From Chloroflexota bacterium (GTDB taxonomy: Bacteria; Chloroflexota; Anaerolineae; UBA4142; SHND01): a DNA stretch of 41,471 nucleotides. Of the stretch, positions 1-7,874 are shown one piece after another. The position numbers were made by a program, and so were the translations under genes. The notes under the pieces were generated by a model, which ran no database searches, was not told the origin of the DNA, and worked only from the letters and a program-made list of their open reading frames with translations. Each line of letters opens with the position of its first letter. Within the stretch, counting starts at the first letter, position 1. The stretch is taken from NCBI GenBank assembly GCA_029778615.1, contig JAKOPZ010000155.1:1-41471 (forward strand), given 5' to 3'.

Positions 1-1
1 C

Positions 2-412
2 AGTTGGTACATTCTCGCGTTTCAATTGCCGCGTTTGCCCGAAAAATTTATCGCGCAGAATGCGCGACGAATTGCAAAAGGGATTCGTTCGAGCGCGATT
101 CGCAAGGACGCGTTCACTGACGCGGATATAGAAATTTACGCGCGAGCCATCGCGCAGCCCGGCGCGATGCGCGCGGCGATTGATTATTATCGCGCGCTGG
201 TGCGTTGGGGCTTTTGGCTGCCTGTCAAACGGATTGATGTTCCGACGTTGATGTTGTGGGGCGAAGACGATATCGCGTTGACAAAACCGCTGACATATCA
301 CACGGAAGATTGGATGCGCGATTTTAGGATTCGGTACATTCCGAATTGCGGACATTGGGTACAGAACGAAGCGGCGGATGAGGTGAATCGCGCGCTGTTG
401 GAATTTATTTAG
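2..412 (+). CDS. alpha/beta hydrolase, C-terminal part (5' truncated)
   Basis: The reading frame is open from the first bases of the window, so this is the C-terminal ~136 residues of a longer protein. It begins with WYILAFQLPRLPE, a segment typical of the epoxide-hydrolase-like branch of the alpha/beta hydrolase fold. The segment LMLWGEDDIAL carries the acid-residue motif of the fold (WGxxD), and NCGHWVQNE carries the expected catalytic histidine near the C-terminus. The nucleophile lies upstream, outside the window. A TTG at 26 could be mistaken for the start, but the homologous-looking residues before it argue that the real start is off the edge. The substrate cannot be told from this fragment. 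Family assignment is secure, exact reaction is not. Confidence 0.85.
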   Translation, partial: SWYILAFQLPRLPEKFIAQNARRIAKGIRSSAIRKDAFTDADIEIYARAIAQPGAMRAAIDYYRALVRWGFWLPVKRIDVPTLMLWGEDDIALTKPLTYHTEDWMRDFRIRYIPNCGHWVQNEAADEVNRALLEFI

Positions 413-413
413 C

Positions 414-483
414 AACCGCGAATCAACGCGAATCTGCGCGAACAAAAGTAACGATTCGCGAAGATTCGCGTAGATTCGCGGTT
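414..483. repeat. intergenic inverted repeat (29-nt arms)
   Basis: Left arm 414-442 and right arm 455-483 are near-perfect reverse complements around a 12-nt spacer, built from repeated cgcgaatc units. It sits directly after the stop of the hydrolase gene and just before the next gene. It could act as a transcription terminator for the upstream gene, although it lacks a T-run, or it may be a mobile palindromic repeat. Confidence 0.75.
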
Positions 484-504
484 AATTCATAGGGGAGAGA
501 TGAA

Positions 505-936
505 ATGTTGATTCGCTTTTTTATTTATGGGCTGCTCGGTTGGGCGGCGGAGATTTTGTGGACGGGGCTGCCCAAGAAACGTCCGATTGATTGGAATTTG
601 GAAGCGCATACGCAGTGGTGGACGTTTCCGATTTATGGACAGATGGCAACGCTGTACGAACCATTGCACAATCGAATTCGCAAATATCCGTGGTGGATGC
701 GCAGTTTTTTGTACGGCTGCGGATTTATTGGCATGGAATTTGTTTCAGGAGAAATCGCGCGTGCGTTGATTGGGAAAATTCCATGGGACTATACGGGGAA
801 AACGCGTTGGGAATATCGCGGCGTAACGCGCGTGGATTATTTTCCGTTGTGGTTCGGATTTGGTTTGTTGATGGAACCGATTCACGATTATTTGGTACGA
901 CTGACGCCGTTGTTGAAACGCGCGCAAGATGAGTAG
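505..936 (+). CDS. small multi-pass membrane protein, putative ABC-transporter type IV-like (CmpB) family
   Basis: This is a 143-residue protein with an N-terminal membrane helix (LIRFFIYGLLGWAAEILW), a middle hydrophobic segment (SFLYGCGFIGMEFVSGEIA) and a C-terminal one (LWFGFGLLMEPIHDYLV). The GWAAE start, the FPIYG segment and the WDY motif resemble the bacterial family labelled putative ABC-transporter type IV (CmpB-like), whose function is unknown. The start at 505 follows a GGGGAGAG ribosome binding site with good spacing. It is a single-gene unit: an inverted repeat lies upstream and a strong intrinsic terminator follows. The family match is from memory of motifs and should be held loosely. 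Confidence 0.75.
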   Translation: MLIRFFIYGLLGWAAEILWTGLPKKRPIDWNLEAHTQWWTFPIYGQMATLYEPLHNRIRKYPWWMRSFLYGCGFIGMEFVSGEIARALIGKIPWDYTGKTRWEYRGVTRVDYFPLWFGFGLLMEPIHDYLVRLTPLLKRAQDE

Positions 937-938
937 AA

Positions 939-974
939 AAAAAACTGCGTCGAATATCGGCGCAGTTTTTTGTT
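939..974 (+). terminator. intrinsic terminator after the 505-936 gene
   Basis: Perfect stem AAAAAACTGCG (939-949) / CGCAGTTTTTT (961-971) with an 11-nt loop, starting at the stop codon and ending in a T-rich run. The A-tract on the other side makes it potentially bidirectional. Confidence 0.85.
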
Positions 975-1054
975 TGACTGTAATATGGTCAATCTCGCGC
1001 CGAGACGCCAAGGCGGCAAACTTGAAAAGATGAAACATTCTTGGCGATTCACGT

Positions 1055-1096
1055 AGAGATTGCTTCGTGCGACACAAACAGTCGCCTCGCAATGAC
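1055..1096. repeat. GTCATTGCGA...AATCTC-type palindromic repeat remnant
   Basis: Read on the minus strand this begins GTCATTGCGAGGCGAC and ends GAAGCAATCTCT, the form of a short interspersed element widespread in bacterial genomes. It lies immediately downstream of the minus-strand transporter that ends at 1105. A related element is at 25801-25891. The sequence just upstream (990-1020) also has the gccgagacgccaaggcgg look of a dispersed repeat. Confidence 0.6.
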
Positions 1097-1104
1097 AAAT
1101 CGAG

Positions 1105-2793
1105 TTATGGAATGAATCCTGTCTGCAAAAATGCTTCGAGCGCGATGCCAACGCCGAGAATCGCGACGAAAAACGCGCCGACGATGGGAACGTAACGCAT
1201 AAAAGTTCCCACGCGATTGCCGCCAAACATGCGCCCCGCGAATTTTCCCGCGTAGAGTAATGCCAGCCCCGTGAGTACGAGAACGCCCGCGAGTCCGAGT
1301 GAGAATCCGATAATCAAGAACAATCCATACAATACGCGTCCCAACGCAATCGCGCTGAGCATGACGACGAGCGCGGAAGGACACGGCAAGAGTCCACCGG
1401 AAATTCCGAGCGAGAGTAAATTTTTCCACGATGGTTTTTCAAACGCTTGAATTTCGGCAAGGTGTTCGCGCGCGTGGGCGGCTTCTTGTTCGGGGGTGGC
1501 GAAATCGTGAGAGTGGGATTGGGTGATTGGGTGATTGGGTGATTGGGTGTGAATGTGTTCCGATGCGTGATGATGTTCGTGTTCGTCAATGTCGTCGTGT
1601 GAATGGGCTGTGCCGTCCGCGTGTGTGTGGACGTGTTCGGTTTCGTGATGATGTTCGTGCGCGTGTTCGTGTCCGTTATCGTGCGTGTGAAAATTTGTGC
1701 GCGCTTTGTCGTAGGAAGTGGTTTGTGAACGCGCAGCGCGAAAACGCTGAATGAAAAGTTGTACGCCGATGATGGCGACGAGCAAACCGGAAATGAAACC
1801 GAGCCAGGGAAAAAGTTGTTCGGGCAAAACATACGCGGACAAAAAGAGCGTGACGAATCCGAGCGCATATACGCCTGCGGTGTGCGTCACCGTGACAATA
1901 CTGCCGAGAAAAACCGCGTGCTGCCAATTGCCGCGCGAGCCGACGAGATACGCGCCGACAACCGCTTTGCCATGTCCGGGCGAAAACGCGTGAAGCGCGC
2001 CGAGCGCCATTGCGGCGAAAAACGAAATGAGCAAGACAAGCGGCGAAAGCTCTTGGTTGCTTGTGAGCAGTTTGCCAAATTCATCGCGCGTGCGGTCAAA
2101 CGCGCCGAGGGCACCTGTGGTAATCGGATTTTGAGCTGTCGAAGATGCGGACGGCGCCGCCGCCGGAACGGCGTTGAATGTGGCTTGATGGACATTCAAA
2201 GGATTCGTGAGTAAATCTTCCGGATAGGCGGTGAGCTCGCGGCTTGTATCTTGAGCCGGCACCGTAGAATTTTCAATCCCAACGCCATTGCCGCCTTGCA
2301 CAACAATTTCGCGCCAGCCAAGTCGTTCGCGGAAATTGTCATCATGGAACTCGATAGTTTCGTTCGCGTCAAGTTGGAACGGCGCATCCAGCCACATGCT
2401 CACGCGCATCACTTCCAGCCCACCCTGCCCCGGCAAAAATTCCACCTGCGCGGAGTTTGGCTCGAGCGCGAGCGGGACTACCTGCGCGTTGACGCTCAAT
2501 TTCAAGTTGCCGATAACTTGTGGGACCAGTTTTTCAAGCAGCGCGCCGCGCTCGCCATCCGAAATGTCACCGCTCGCGTCCGCGTCCATGTTTTGTTTTT
2601 CTTGAAAAGTTGGAATCTCGGCATAGTCCAAAATGTAGCGTACGCGGATTTGCTCCGGGGAAACTTCGAGCCGCGCATAATGATTGATGGTAAAGTTGCC
2701 GAGTGGGTGCGCCAGCGCAACCGCCGTCGTAAATAACGCGAGGAGCAGCGCCAACAGCGGCGCGAGAATTGGAAATCGAAAGAGTTTGTGCAT
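1105..2793 (-). CDS. NicO-family nickel/cobalt transporter with periplasmic N-terminal domain and His-rich loop
   Basis: This 562-residue protein starts with a signal peptide (hydrophobic residues 7-26, cleavage near ALA-HPLGNF at 28). An extracytoplasmic domain of about 220 residues follows. From residue ~250 there is a six-helix transporter core. HAFSPGHGKAVVGAYLVG matches the HxxxPGHGK signature of the NicO/RcnA group, and the second half contains GGLLPCPSALVVM. Between the two halves (~368-425) is a loop very rich in His with Asp and Glu, a likely metal-binding segment. The family exports or imports Ni2+/Co2+; direction cannot be read from sequence. The DNA for the end of the His loop holds four copies of an 8-bp repeat (1517-1548). 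A TATAAT-like -10 lies at 2817-2822 upstream on the minus strand, with a poor -35. The gene stands alone. Confidence 0.9.
   Translation of the reverse strand: MHKLFRFPILAPLLALLLALFTTAVALAHPLGNFTINHYARLEVSPEQIRVRYILDYAEIPTFQEKQNMDADASGDISDGERGALLEKLVPQVIGNLKLSVNAQVVPLALEPNSAQVEFLPGQGGLEVMRVSMWLDAPFQLDANETIEFHDDNFRERLGWREIVVQGGNGVGIENSTVPAQDTSRELTAYPEDLLTNPLNVHQATFNAVPAAAPSASSTAQNPITTGALGAFDRTRDEFGKLLTSNQELSPLVLLISFFAAMALGALHAFSPGHGKAVVGAYLVGSRGNWQHAVFLGSIVTVTHTAGVYALGFVTLFLSAYVLPEQLFPWLGFISGLLVAIIGVQLFIQRFRAARSQTTSYDKARTNFHTHDNGHEHAHEHHHETEHVHTHADGTAHSHDDIDEHEHHHASEHIHTQSPNHPITQSHSHDFATPEQEAAHAREHLAEIQAFEKPSWKNLLSLGISGGLLPCPSALVVMLSAIALGRVLYGLFLIIGFSLGLAGVLVLTGLALLYAGKFAGRMFGGNRVGTFMRYVPIVGAFFVAILGVGIALEAFLQTGFIP
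1517..1548. repeat. octanucleotide tandem repeat, four perfect copies, inside the NicO gene
   Basis: GATTGGGT occurs four times without interruption at 1517-1524, 1525-1532, 1533-1540 and 1541-1548. The unit length is not a multiple of three, so gain or loss of one unit would shift the frame of the transporter after its His-rich loop. It encodes a NHPITQS-like stretch that looks out of place in the His-rich loop. Confidence 0.95.
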
Positions 2794-3244
2794 AATTTCT
2801 AAAGTGAAGCCCCGGAATTATAGAACAATCTCTACTACGGCGAAATGCGCGATTTGAATTTTGAATCCTTGCATTTGACGCAGCATCCACTGCCACTGTA
2901 ACGGGATGTATAGCGTTTCGAATTTGCGTTCCGCCGCGCGCGAAATGGCAGGCAAATGCGACCTTGTGCTGTCCGACGCGCTCGACCTTGGCGTCCTGTG
3001 GGCGATTTTGCCGTTGAAAAGGGTCATGCGCCGAATTTTAATTCGCTTGCATTGAAGATTGATTTGCATATAATTGCAACGTTTGTTAAAAATATCACGT
3101 TCGGTTGTCGCGCAAGCGATGCTTCGTGTCACGCGTATCCGTTTTACTTCCCCCTTGGTTTGGCAATTATTCGCGCAGCGGCGTGTGATACATTACTGAT
3201 TTTTCGGTGCTCCGACCACAACATGGTCTGCACTTGGAGGAGTA
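2794..3244. other. 451-bp region without a convincing gene, between divergent genes
   Basis: This separates the minus-strand NicO gene from the plus-strand cox operon. No reading frame here has recognisable domains; the longest minus-strand frame (2818-3132) is Arg/Ser-rich and unconvincing. The region holds a possible minus-strand -10 (2817-2822), a good plus-strand promoter (3047-3074) and the strong ribosome binding site GGAGGAG just before coxB. Confidence 0.6.
3047..3074 (+). promoter_or_regulatory. putative sigma-70-type promoter for the cox operon
   Basis: TTGCAT (3047-3052) is separated by 16 bp from a perfect TATAAT (3069-3074). Transcription would start near 3081, leaving a leader of about 165 nt before coxB at 3245. 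Confidence 0.5.
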
Positions 3245-4309
3245 ATGCATTCATTTTGGGTTAGGTCGAGTCGGCTACTCGCAGTACTCGTTACCTCCTT
3301 GAGCTTTATCGCCCTCACCGGTTGCTCATCCTATATCCCACAAAACATTCTCGCACCATTTTCGCCCGCTGCGGAGGAAACGGCGAGTTTGTTTTATTTC
3401 ATCTTTTGGATTGCGGTGGTTATTTTCATCGGCGTCGAAGGGATGCTGGTGTTTTTCGTCCTCCGTTATCAGCGCCGCGCCCAAGATGAACATCCCGAAC
3501 AGTATCATGGCAATACGCGTTTGGAAATTACGTGGACCATTATTCCTGCCTTGATTCTGGTCGTGGTTTTTGCGTTTACCATTCGTACGATGGGGCAGAC
3601 CGGTCCCACTTCTCCGCCCGGGAAAGGTATCCCCATCAAAGTAATCGGGCACCAATGGTGGTGGGAAATTCAGTACGAAGACGGTAAAGTGCTGACGGCG
3701 AGTGAGCTGCACATGCCGACGAATACGGTGATGAATATTGTCCTCAATTCGGACAATGTGATTCACAGTTTTTGGGTCCCCAGTTTGATGGGCAAAACCG
3801 ATGTGATGCCCAGCCATGATAATCAAACATGGCTCTTGGGAAATATCACGGGCATCTTTAGCGGGCAATGCGCGGAATTTTGCGGCGCGCAACACGCCAA
3901 TATGTTGTTCCGCGTCATTGTGCAATCGCCCTCTGACTATCAGGCATGGTTGGCGAACCAACAGCAGCCGCCGTTCGAACCGGCGCCCGGCTCCCCCGCC
4001 GAACGCGGCAAGCAAATCATCACCGACCCGAAATATTTGTGCGTCGGTTGTCACGCGATTCAAGGGACGAACGCCGTGGGCATCACGGGACCAAATCTCA
4101 CGCACTTTGCCTCGCGCGGCTGTTTCGCGGGCTGCCGCTTTGAAAACAATCACGAAAATCTGACGCGCTGGTTGACCAATCCCGAAGCGATGAAACCCGG
4201 CAATCTTATGGGGCAAGCGTTGACAAAATTGAAACCGGAAACGCCGTACAATCCGTTGACGCCCGACGAAATTGCCGCATTGACAGCGTACTTGGAAAGT
4301 TTGAAATAG
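3245..4309 (+). CDS. coxB: cytochrome c oxidase subunit II with fused cytochrome c domain (caa3 type)
   Basis: Subunit II takes electrons from cytochrome c and passes them through the CuA centre to subunit I. The 354-residue protein has a lipoprotein signal (LTGC, Cys27), two transmembrane helices (~50-75 and ~97-115), and a cupredoxin domain. The CuA ligands are visible as His174 and the CAEFCGAQHANM motif (Cys209, Cys213, His217, Met220). After residue ~250 a class I cytochrome c domain follows with a heme c site CVGCH (266-270), which defines the caa3 type. The start has a strong GGAGGAG site 7 nt upstream. It opens the oxidase operon and is followed 82 nt later by coxA. An odd RGCFAGC segment near 291-297 adds two extra cysteines in the heme domain. 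Confidence 0.97.
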   Translation: MHSFWVRSSRLLAVLVTSLSFIALTGCSSYIPQNILAPFSPAAEETASLFYFIFWIAVVIFIGVEGMLVFFVLRYQRRAQDEHPEQYHGNTRLEITWTIIPALILVVVFAFTIRTMGQTGPTSPPGKGIPIKVIGHQWWWEIQYEDGKVLTASELHMPTNTVMNIVLNSDNVIHSFWVPSLMGKTDVMPSHDNQTWLLGNITGIFSGQCAEFCGAQHANMLFRVIVQSPSDYQAWLANQQQPPFEPAPGSPAERGKQIITDPKYLCVGCHAIQGTNAVGITGPNLTHFASRGCFAGCRFENNHENLTRWLTNPEAMKPGNLMGQALTKLKPETPYNPLTPDEIAALTAYLESLK

Positions 4310-4391
4310 TCTGACGAAAGACGAATTCCGAAAGCGCAGAGCTGTTGCGCTTGTTGTTCGTATTTCGTCATCGGTCATTTCAGGAGATGGT

Positions 4392-6236
4392 ATGGCAACG
4401 AATGTAATGACGCTGCCGCGAACTGCCGAACCAACCGGGTTGTGGAGTTGGATAACCACCGTAGACCACAAACGGCTCGGCATTATGTATTTGGTCACGG
4501 CAGTTGCGTTTTTTGTGATTGGCGGCATCGAAGCGTTGTTGATTCGCACGCAATTGGCAACGCCAAACGGCACCGTTCTCAATCCCGACGTCTATAATCA
4601 AATCTTTACCATGCACGGCACCACTATGGTCTTTTTGGCGGTGATGCCTCTCAACAGCGGCTTTGGCAACTATATCGTGCCGCTGATGATTGGCGCGCGT
4701 GACATGGCGTTTCCGCGTTTGAACGCGTTTGGGTATTGGCTTTATCTGGTCGGCGGATTGTTGCTCTATTCGAGTTTCTTTCTCGGCGGCGCGCCCAACG
4801 CGGGTTGGTTCGGCTATGCGCCACTCACCGAGCGCGCATTCAATCTCGGGCATGGCATTGACTTTTGGGTCTTGTCGCTCCAACTGCTCGGCATTTCGTC
4901 GCTCGCGGGCGGTCTGAATTTTATCGTGACGATTTTGAACATGCGGGCGCCGGGGCTGACCATCAATCGTTTGCCGCTGTTTGTGTGGGGCACACTCGTT
5001 ACCTCCCTCCTCATCATCTTTGCCATCCCGAGCATCACCGTCGCGTTGATTCTCCTCCTGTTCGACCGCTATTTCGGCACCATGTTTTATCTGCCCGCCG
5101 CGCAAGGTGACCCGCTATTGTGGCAGCATCTCTTTTGGTTCTTTGGACATCCCGAAGTGTATATCATGATTATGCCCGCGTTCGGAATCATTTCCGAAGT
5201 GTTGGCAACGTACTCGCGCAAACCGATTTTCGGTTATGCGGCGATGGCGTTCGCGTTCGCGGGTATTTCCTTCGTGAGTTTTACAGTGTGGGCGCATCAC
5301 ATGTTCGCGACAGGCATTTCGCCCGTCGCCGACGTGGTGTTTGCCGGAACGAGTTTCCTCGTCGCCGTGCCAACGGGCATTAAAATTTTCAATTGGCTCG
5401 GCACCATTTGGAAAGGTTCCATTCACATCACAACCGCGTTCTTGTTCGCGGCAGGATTCATCGGACAATTCACCATCGGCGGTCTCGGCGGTGTGATGTT
5501 GGCAACCGTGCCGGTGGATTGGCAAATCACGGACACGTATTTCGTCGTCGGACACTTTCACTATACGTTGTTCGCCGGCGCGGTGCTTGGACTTTTTGCG
5601 GGGCTCTATCACTGGTTCCCGAAAATGACCGGACGCTTTTTGAATGAGCGACTCGGGCAGGCACACTTTTGGCTGACAATGGTCGGGATGACGATGGTCT
5701 TTTTGACCATGCACTATGTCGGCGTGCTGGGCATGCCGCGCCGCATTTACACCTACGCGGCAGGACAAGGTTGGGACTTGTGGAATTTGTTGGAAACCGT
5801 TGGCGCGTTCACCGTCGCGCTCGGCGTTTTCATCATGCTCATCAATATCATCACCGCCTTGCGAAAACCCAAGACCGCAGAGAACGACCCGTGGGATGGG
5901 CAAACGCTGGAATGGGCAACCTCCTCGCCACCGCCCGCTTATAATTTTGCGACGATGATTCCGGTCAACAGTCCGCGTCCACTGTGGGATGCCAAATACG
6001 GCGCGCACAGTGAGAATGTCGAACAACCGAAAAAGATTGATTTGTCGGGCGGCGGCAAAGCGCACATTCATCTCCCGAACCCAAGTATTTGGCCCCTGCT
6101 GCTTTCCCTTGCGCTCGCGGTGTTCGCAGTCGGCGTTATCTTTGGACCCCAAACGGGTTGGATTGTCGCGCCGATAGGCGTGCTCGGAATTTTTGTCACA
6201 TTCATCGGGTGGTTGGCACAGCCCGCGAGTTCGTAA
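4392..6236 (+). CDS. coxA: cytochrome c oxidase subunit I with two extra C-terminal helices
   Basis: This is the catalytic heme-copper subunit. Visible signatures are the low-spin heme histidine region (TMHGTTMVF), FGHPEVYI at ~253 with the A1-type D-channel glutamate, the CuB histidines WAHHMF at ~302, the K-channel lysine in PTGIKIFNW, and the heme a/a3 ligands in VGHFHYTLF at ~389. The usual 12-helix core ends near residue 490. A further 120 residues contain two more helices (NPSIWPLLLSLALAVFAVG and IVAPIGVLGIFVTFIGWL), which correspond to the first two helices normally found in subunit III. It is 614 residues long. The ribosome binding site is AGGAGA. It is the second gene of the operon, with coxC 54 nt downstream. 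Confidence 0.97.
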   Translation: MATNVMTLPRTAEPTGLWSWITTVDHKRLGIMYLVTAVAFFVIGGIEALLIRTQLATPNGTVLNPDVYNQIFTMHGTTMVFLAVMPLNSGFGNYIVPLMIGARDMAFPRLNAFGYWLYLVGGLLLYSSFFLGGAPNAGWFGYAPLTERAFNLGHGIDFWVLSLQLLGISSLAGGLNFIVTILNMRAPGLTINRLPLFVWGTLVTSLLIIFAIPSITVALILLLFDRYFGTMFYLPAAQGDPLLWQHLFWFFGHPEVYIMIMPAFGIISEVLATYSRKPIFGYAAMAFAFAGISFVSFTVWAHHMFATGISPVADVVFAGTSFLVAVPTGIKIFNWLGTIWKGSIHITTAFLFAAGFIGQFTIGGLGGVMLATVPVDWQITDTYFVVGHFHYTLFAGAVLGLFAGLYHWFPKMTGRFLNERLGQAHFWLTMVGMTMVFLTMHYVGVLGMPRRIYTYAAGQGWDLWNLLETVGAFTVALGVFIMLINIITALRKPKTAENDPWDGQTLEWATSSPPPAYNFATMIPVNSPRPLWDAKYGAHSENVEQPKKIDLSGGGKAHIHLPNPSIWPLLLSLALAVFAVGVIFGPQTGWIVAPIGVLGIFVTFIGWLAQPASS

Positions 6237-6290
6237 GCGTACACTCCCGCCTTTTCTCGGCGACGAGAACAAGAGTTTGGAGGAAAAATT

Positions 6291-6941
6291 ATGTCGGCAG
6301 TCGGAAAACTGGAACAAGCAGGACATCGCGTGGGCGAAACGCTCGAAGACGTTGTGGACGAGGCGCACGCGCAAGCGGAGCACGCTGAAACTTCAACCGG
6401 GCTCGACCATCGCAAACTCGTGATGTGGATTTTTATCGCATCCGAAACCATTTTTTTCGCCGCGTTGATGGCAACATATTTGGTCTATCGCGGACACACG
6501 CCGCATGAAGAGGGTTTGGGACATTTGAGTGTGCCGGTGGCATCGTTCAACACGTTTATTCTGCTTGCCAGCAGTCTGACCATGGTGCTCTCCCTGCAAG
6601 CCATTGAGGCGGGTAAACGCGGCAGAATGATTGTGCTGCTCATTTTAACCGCGCTGTTCGGTCTCGCCTTCTTGGGCGGTCAAGCGTTTGAATACAACGA
6701 GTTGTTGAAAGAAGGCATTTCGATTGACACGAATTTGTTCGGCGCAACGTTTTTTACGTTGACGGGCTTTCACGGCACGCACGTTGCGGTGGGCATTTTG
6801 TGGATTACGATGCTAATTATCCGCGCACTGCGCGGCGGCATCACCGAACACAATCATCTTGCCGTCGAACTGGGCGGGTTGTACTGGCACTTTGTTGACC
6901 TCGTGTGGGTCGTACTGTTCACTATCATTTATCTCATCTAG
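6291..6941 (+). CDS. coxC: cytochrome c oxidase subunit III (short, five-helix form)
   Basis: At 216 residues this is shorter than the seven-helix mitochondrial-type subunit III. It opens with a charged 40-residue N-terminus rich in Glu and His, then five helices starting at KLVMWIFIASETIFFAALMATYLVY. The GFHGTHVAVG segment carries the conserved His/Gly pattern of the family. The two missing helices are found at the C-terminus of CoxA. GGAGG lies 8-12 nt before the ATG. The subunit stabilises the catalytic core and binds lipid. The next gene begins 20 nt after the stop. Confidence 0.95.
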   Translation: MSAVGKLEQAGHRVGETLEDVVDEAHAQAEHAETSTGLDHRKLVMWIFIASETIFFAALMATYLVYRGHTPHEEGLGHLSVPVASFNTFILLASSLTMVLSLQAIEAGKRGRMIVLLILTALFGLAFLGGQAFEYNELLKEGISIDTNLFGATFFTLTGFHGTHVAVGILWITMLIIRALRGGITEHNHLAVELGGLYWHFVDLVWVVLFTIIYLI

Positions 6942-6961
6942 AGATACGGAATCATTCGCAC

Positions 6962-7702
6962 ATGGAACACGGACACGCAGTTTCAAATCCCAAAACGGAC
7001 CCCGGCGATTTTGTCGCCGAAGAAAAACGCATCGAAAAGGCGCAGCCGAACTATATCGCGGTATTTGTGATACTCGGCGTGCTGACCGCGATTGAAGTGG
7101 GCATCACGACGCTGTTTCCCGATAAAACCGTCGGCACCGTGCCAATTCTTTTGTTCCTCACCGTCGCGAAGGGTTTGCTGGTGATTTTGTTTTACATGCA
7201 CCTCAAATTCGACAATCGCATTTACAGCATCTTTTTTGGCGCGGGGATTCTGGCGCTGGCGGTGCCGTTTGTGATTTCCATGATTTTTCTCATGTCACCA
7301 CCACAGCTCATTAGCGCGCGCGGTGGCACCGAAGGCGGTGGCGGCGGCGGCGAAGCGCGTCCCACGCCGAACCCGAATGCCGGTCCGCCTATCACCGTGA
7401 AAATTGGCGCGACGGAATTTCAATTTACGCCCGACGCGTTGACCGCGAATAGCGGTCAAGTGGTGCGCGTGGAACTCACCAACACCGGCAGTGTCGAACA
7501 CAATTTTGTGGTGGCAGACAAACCCGCAAGTCAAGACCCGCAGCCGTGGGTGACCCGCGACGGAAAACTGATTGCCAAAGCGCAAGCCGGAACGACAGGC
7601 AAAGGCGGTTTTACCGCGCCCGCAAGCGGCGACTATGTGTTTTATTGCAACGTGCCCGGACACGCCGAAGCCGGCATGCACGGAATCTTTAGCGTCAAAT
7701 AA
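6962..7702 (+). CDS. cytochrome c oxidase subunit IV-like protein fused to a blue-copper (cupredoxin) domain
   Basis: The ATG at 6962 is chosen because it lies just after the coxC stop; an in-frame GTG at 6905 would overlap coxC by 37 nt. The 246-residue protein has an N-terminal part with three helices (~31-50, ~58-79, ~86-110) that matches the bacterial subunit IV (COX4_pro/CtaF) pattern, including LFYMHLKFD. A Gly-rich linker (~120-137) leads to a plastocyanin-like domain whose type 1 copper ligands are His180, Cys229, His234 and Met239 (YCNVPGHAEAGM). The copper domain should face outside the membrane and could hand electrons to CuA or the fused heme. The fusion is the notable feature. 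It is the last structural subunit of the operon. Confidence 0.9.
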   Translation: MEHGHAVSNPKTDPGDFVAEEKRIEKAQPNYIAVFVILGVLTAIEVGITTLFPDKTVGTVPILLFLTVAKGLLVILFYMHLKFDNRIYSIFFGAGILALAVPFVISMIFLMSPPQLISARGGTEGGGGGGEARPTPNPNAGPPITVKIGATEFQFTPDALTANSGQVVRVELTNTGSVEHNFVVADKPASQDPQPWVTRDGKLIAKAQAGTTGKGGFTAPASGDYVFYCNVPGHAEAGMHGIFSVK

Positions 7703-7826
7703 AAAACTCGCGCAAAATCAGCGCAAGTTCGGTTTTCCCAATTTGACAGAGCGTATCCGAAAACGTTCTTTCAGTTTTGGAAACACCAATGGGGTTTTAG
7801 GATTTTTGAATGTGCTCTAGAGTATC

Positions 7827-7859
7827 TGCGCGTTGAGTAGCAACTTGGCTCAACGCGCA
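7827..7859 (+). terminator. stem-loop between oxidase subunits and ctaG
   Basis: Perfect 11-bp stem TGCGCGTTGAG (7827-7837) / CTCAACGCGCA (7849-7859) with an 11-nt loop, followed by ATTCATTTTTG. It ends 15 nt before the ctaG start. It may end part of the transcription of the structural genes and lower expression of the assembly genes. Confidence 0.6.
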
Positions 7860-7874
7860 ATTCATTTTTGACCC

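Noticed and set aside
2818-3132. Minus-strand open frame of 104 codons in the NicO-coxB spacer
   Set aside because: It has an Arg/Ser-rich composition without domain signals, no ribosome binding site, and its length is usual for chance in this GC-rich sequence.
3326-4582. A 418-codon minus-strand open frame opposite coxB
   Set aside because: It is a shadow of coxB, which has intact CuA and heme c sites.
5115-6383. A 422-codon minus-strand open frame opposite coxA
   Set aside because: It is a shadow of coxA, with no family features of its own.
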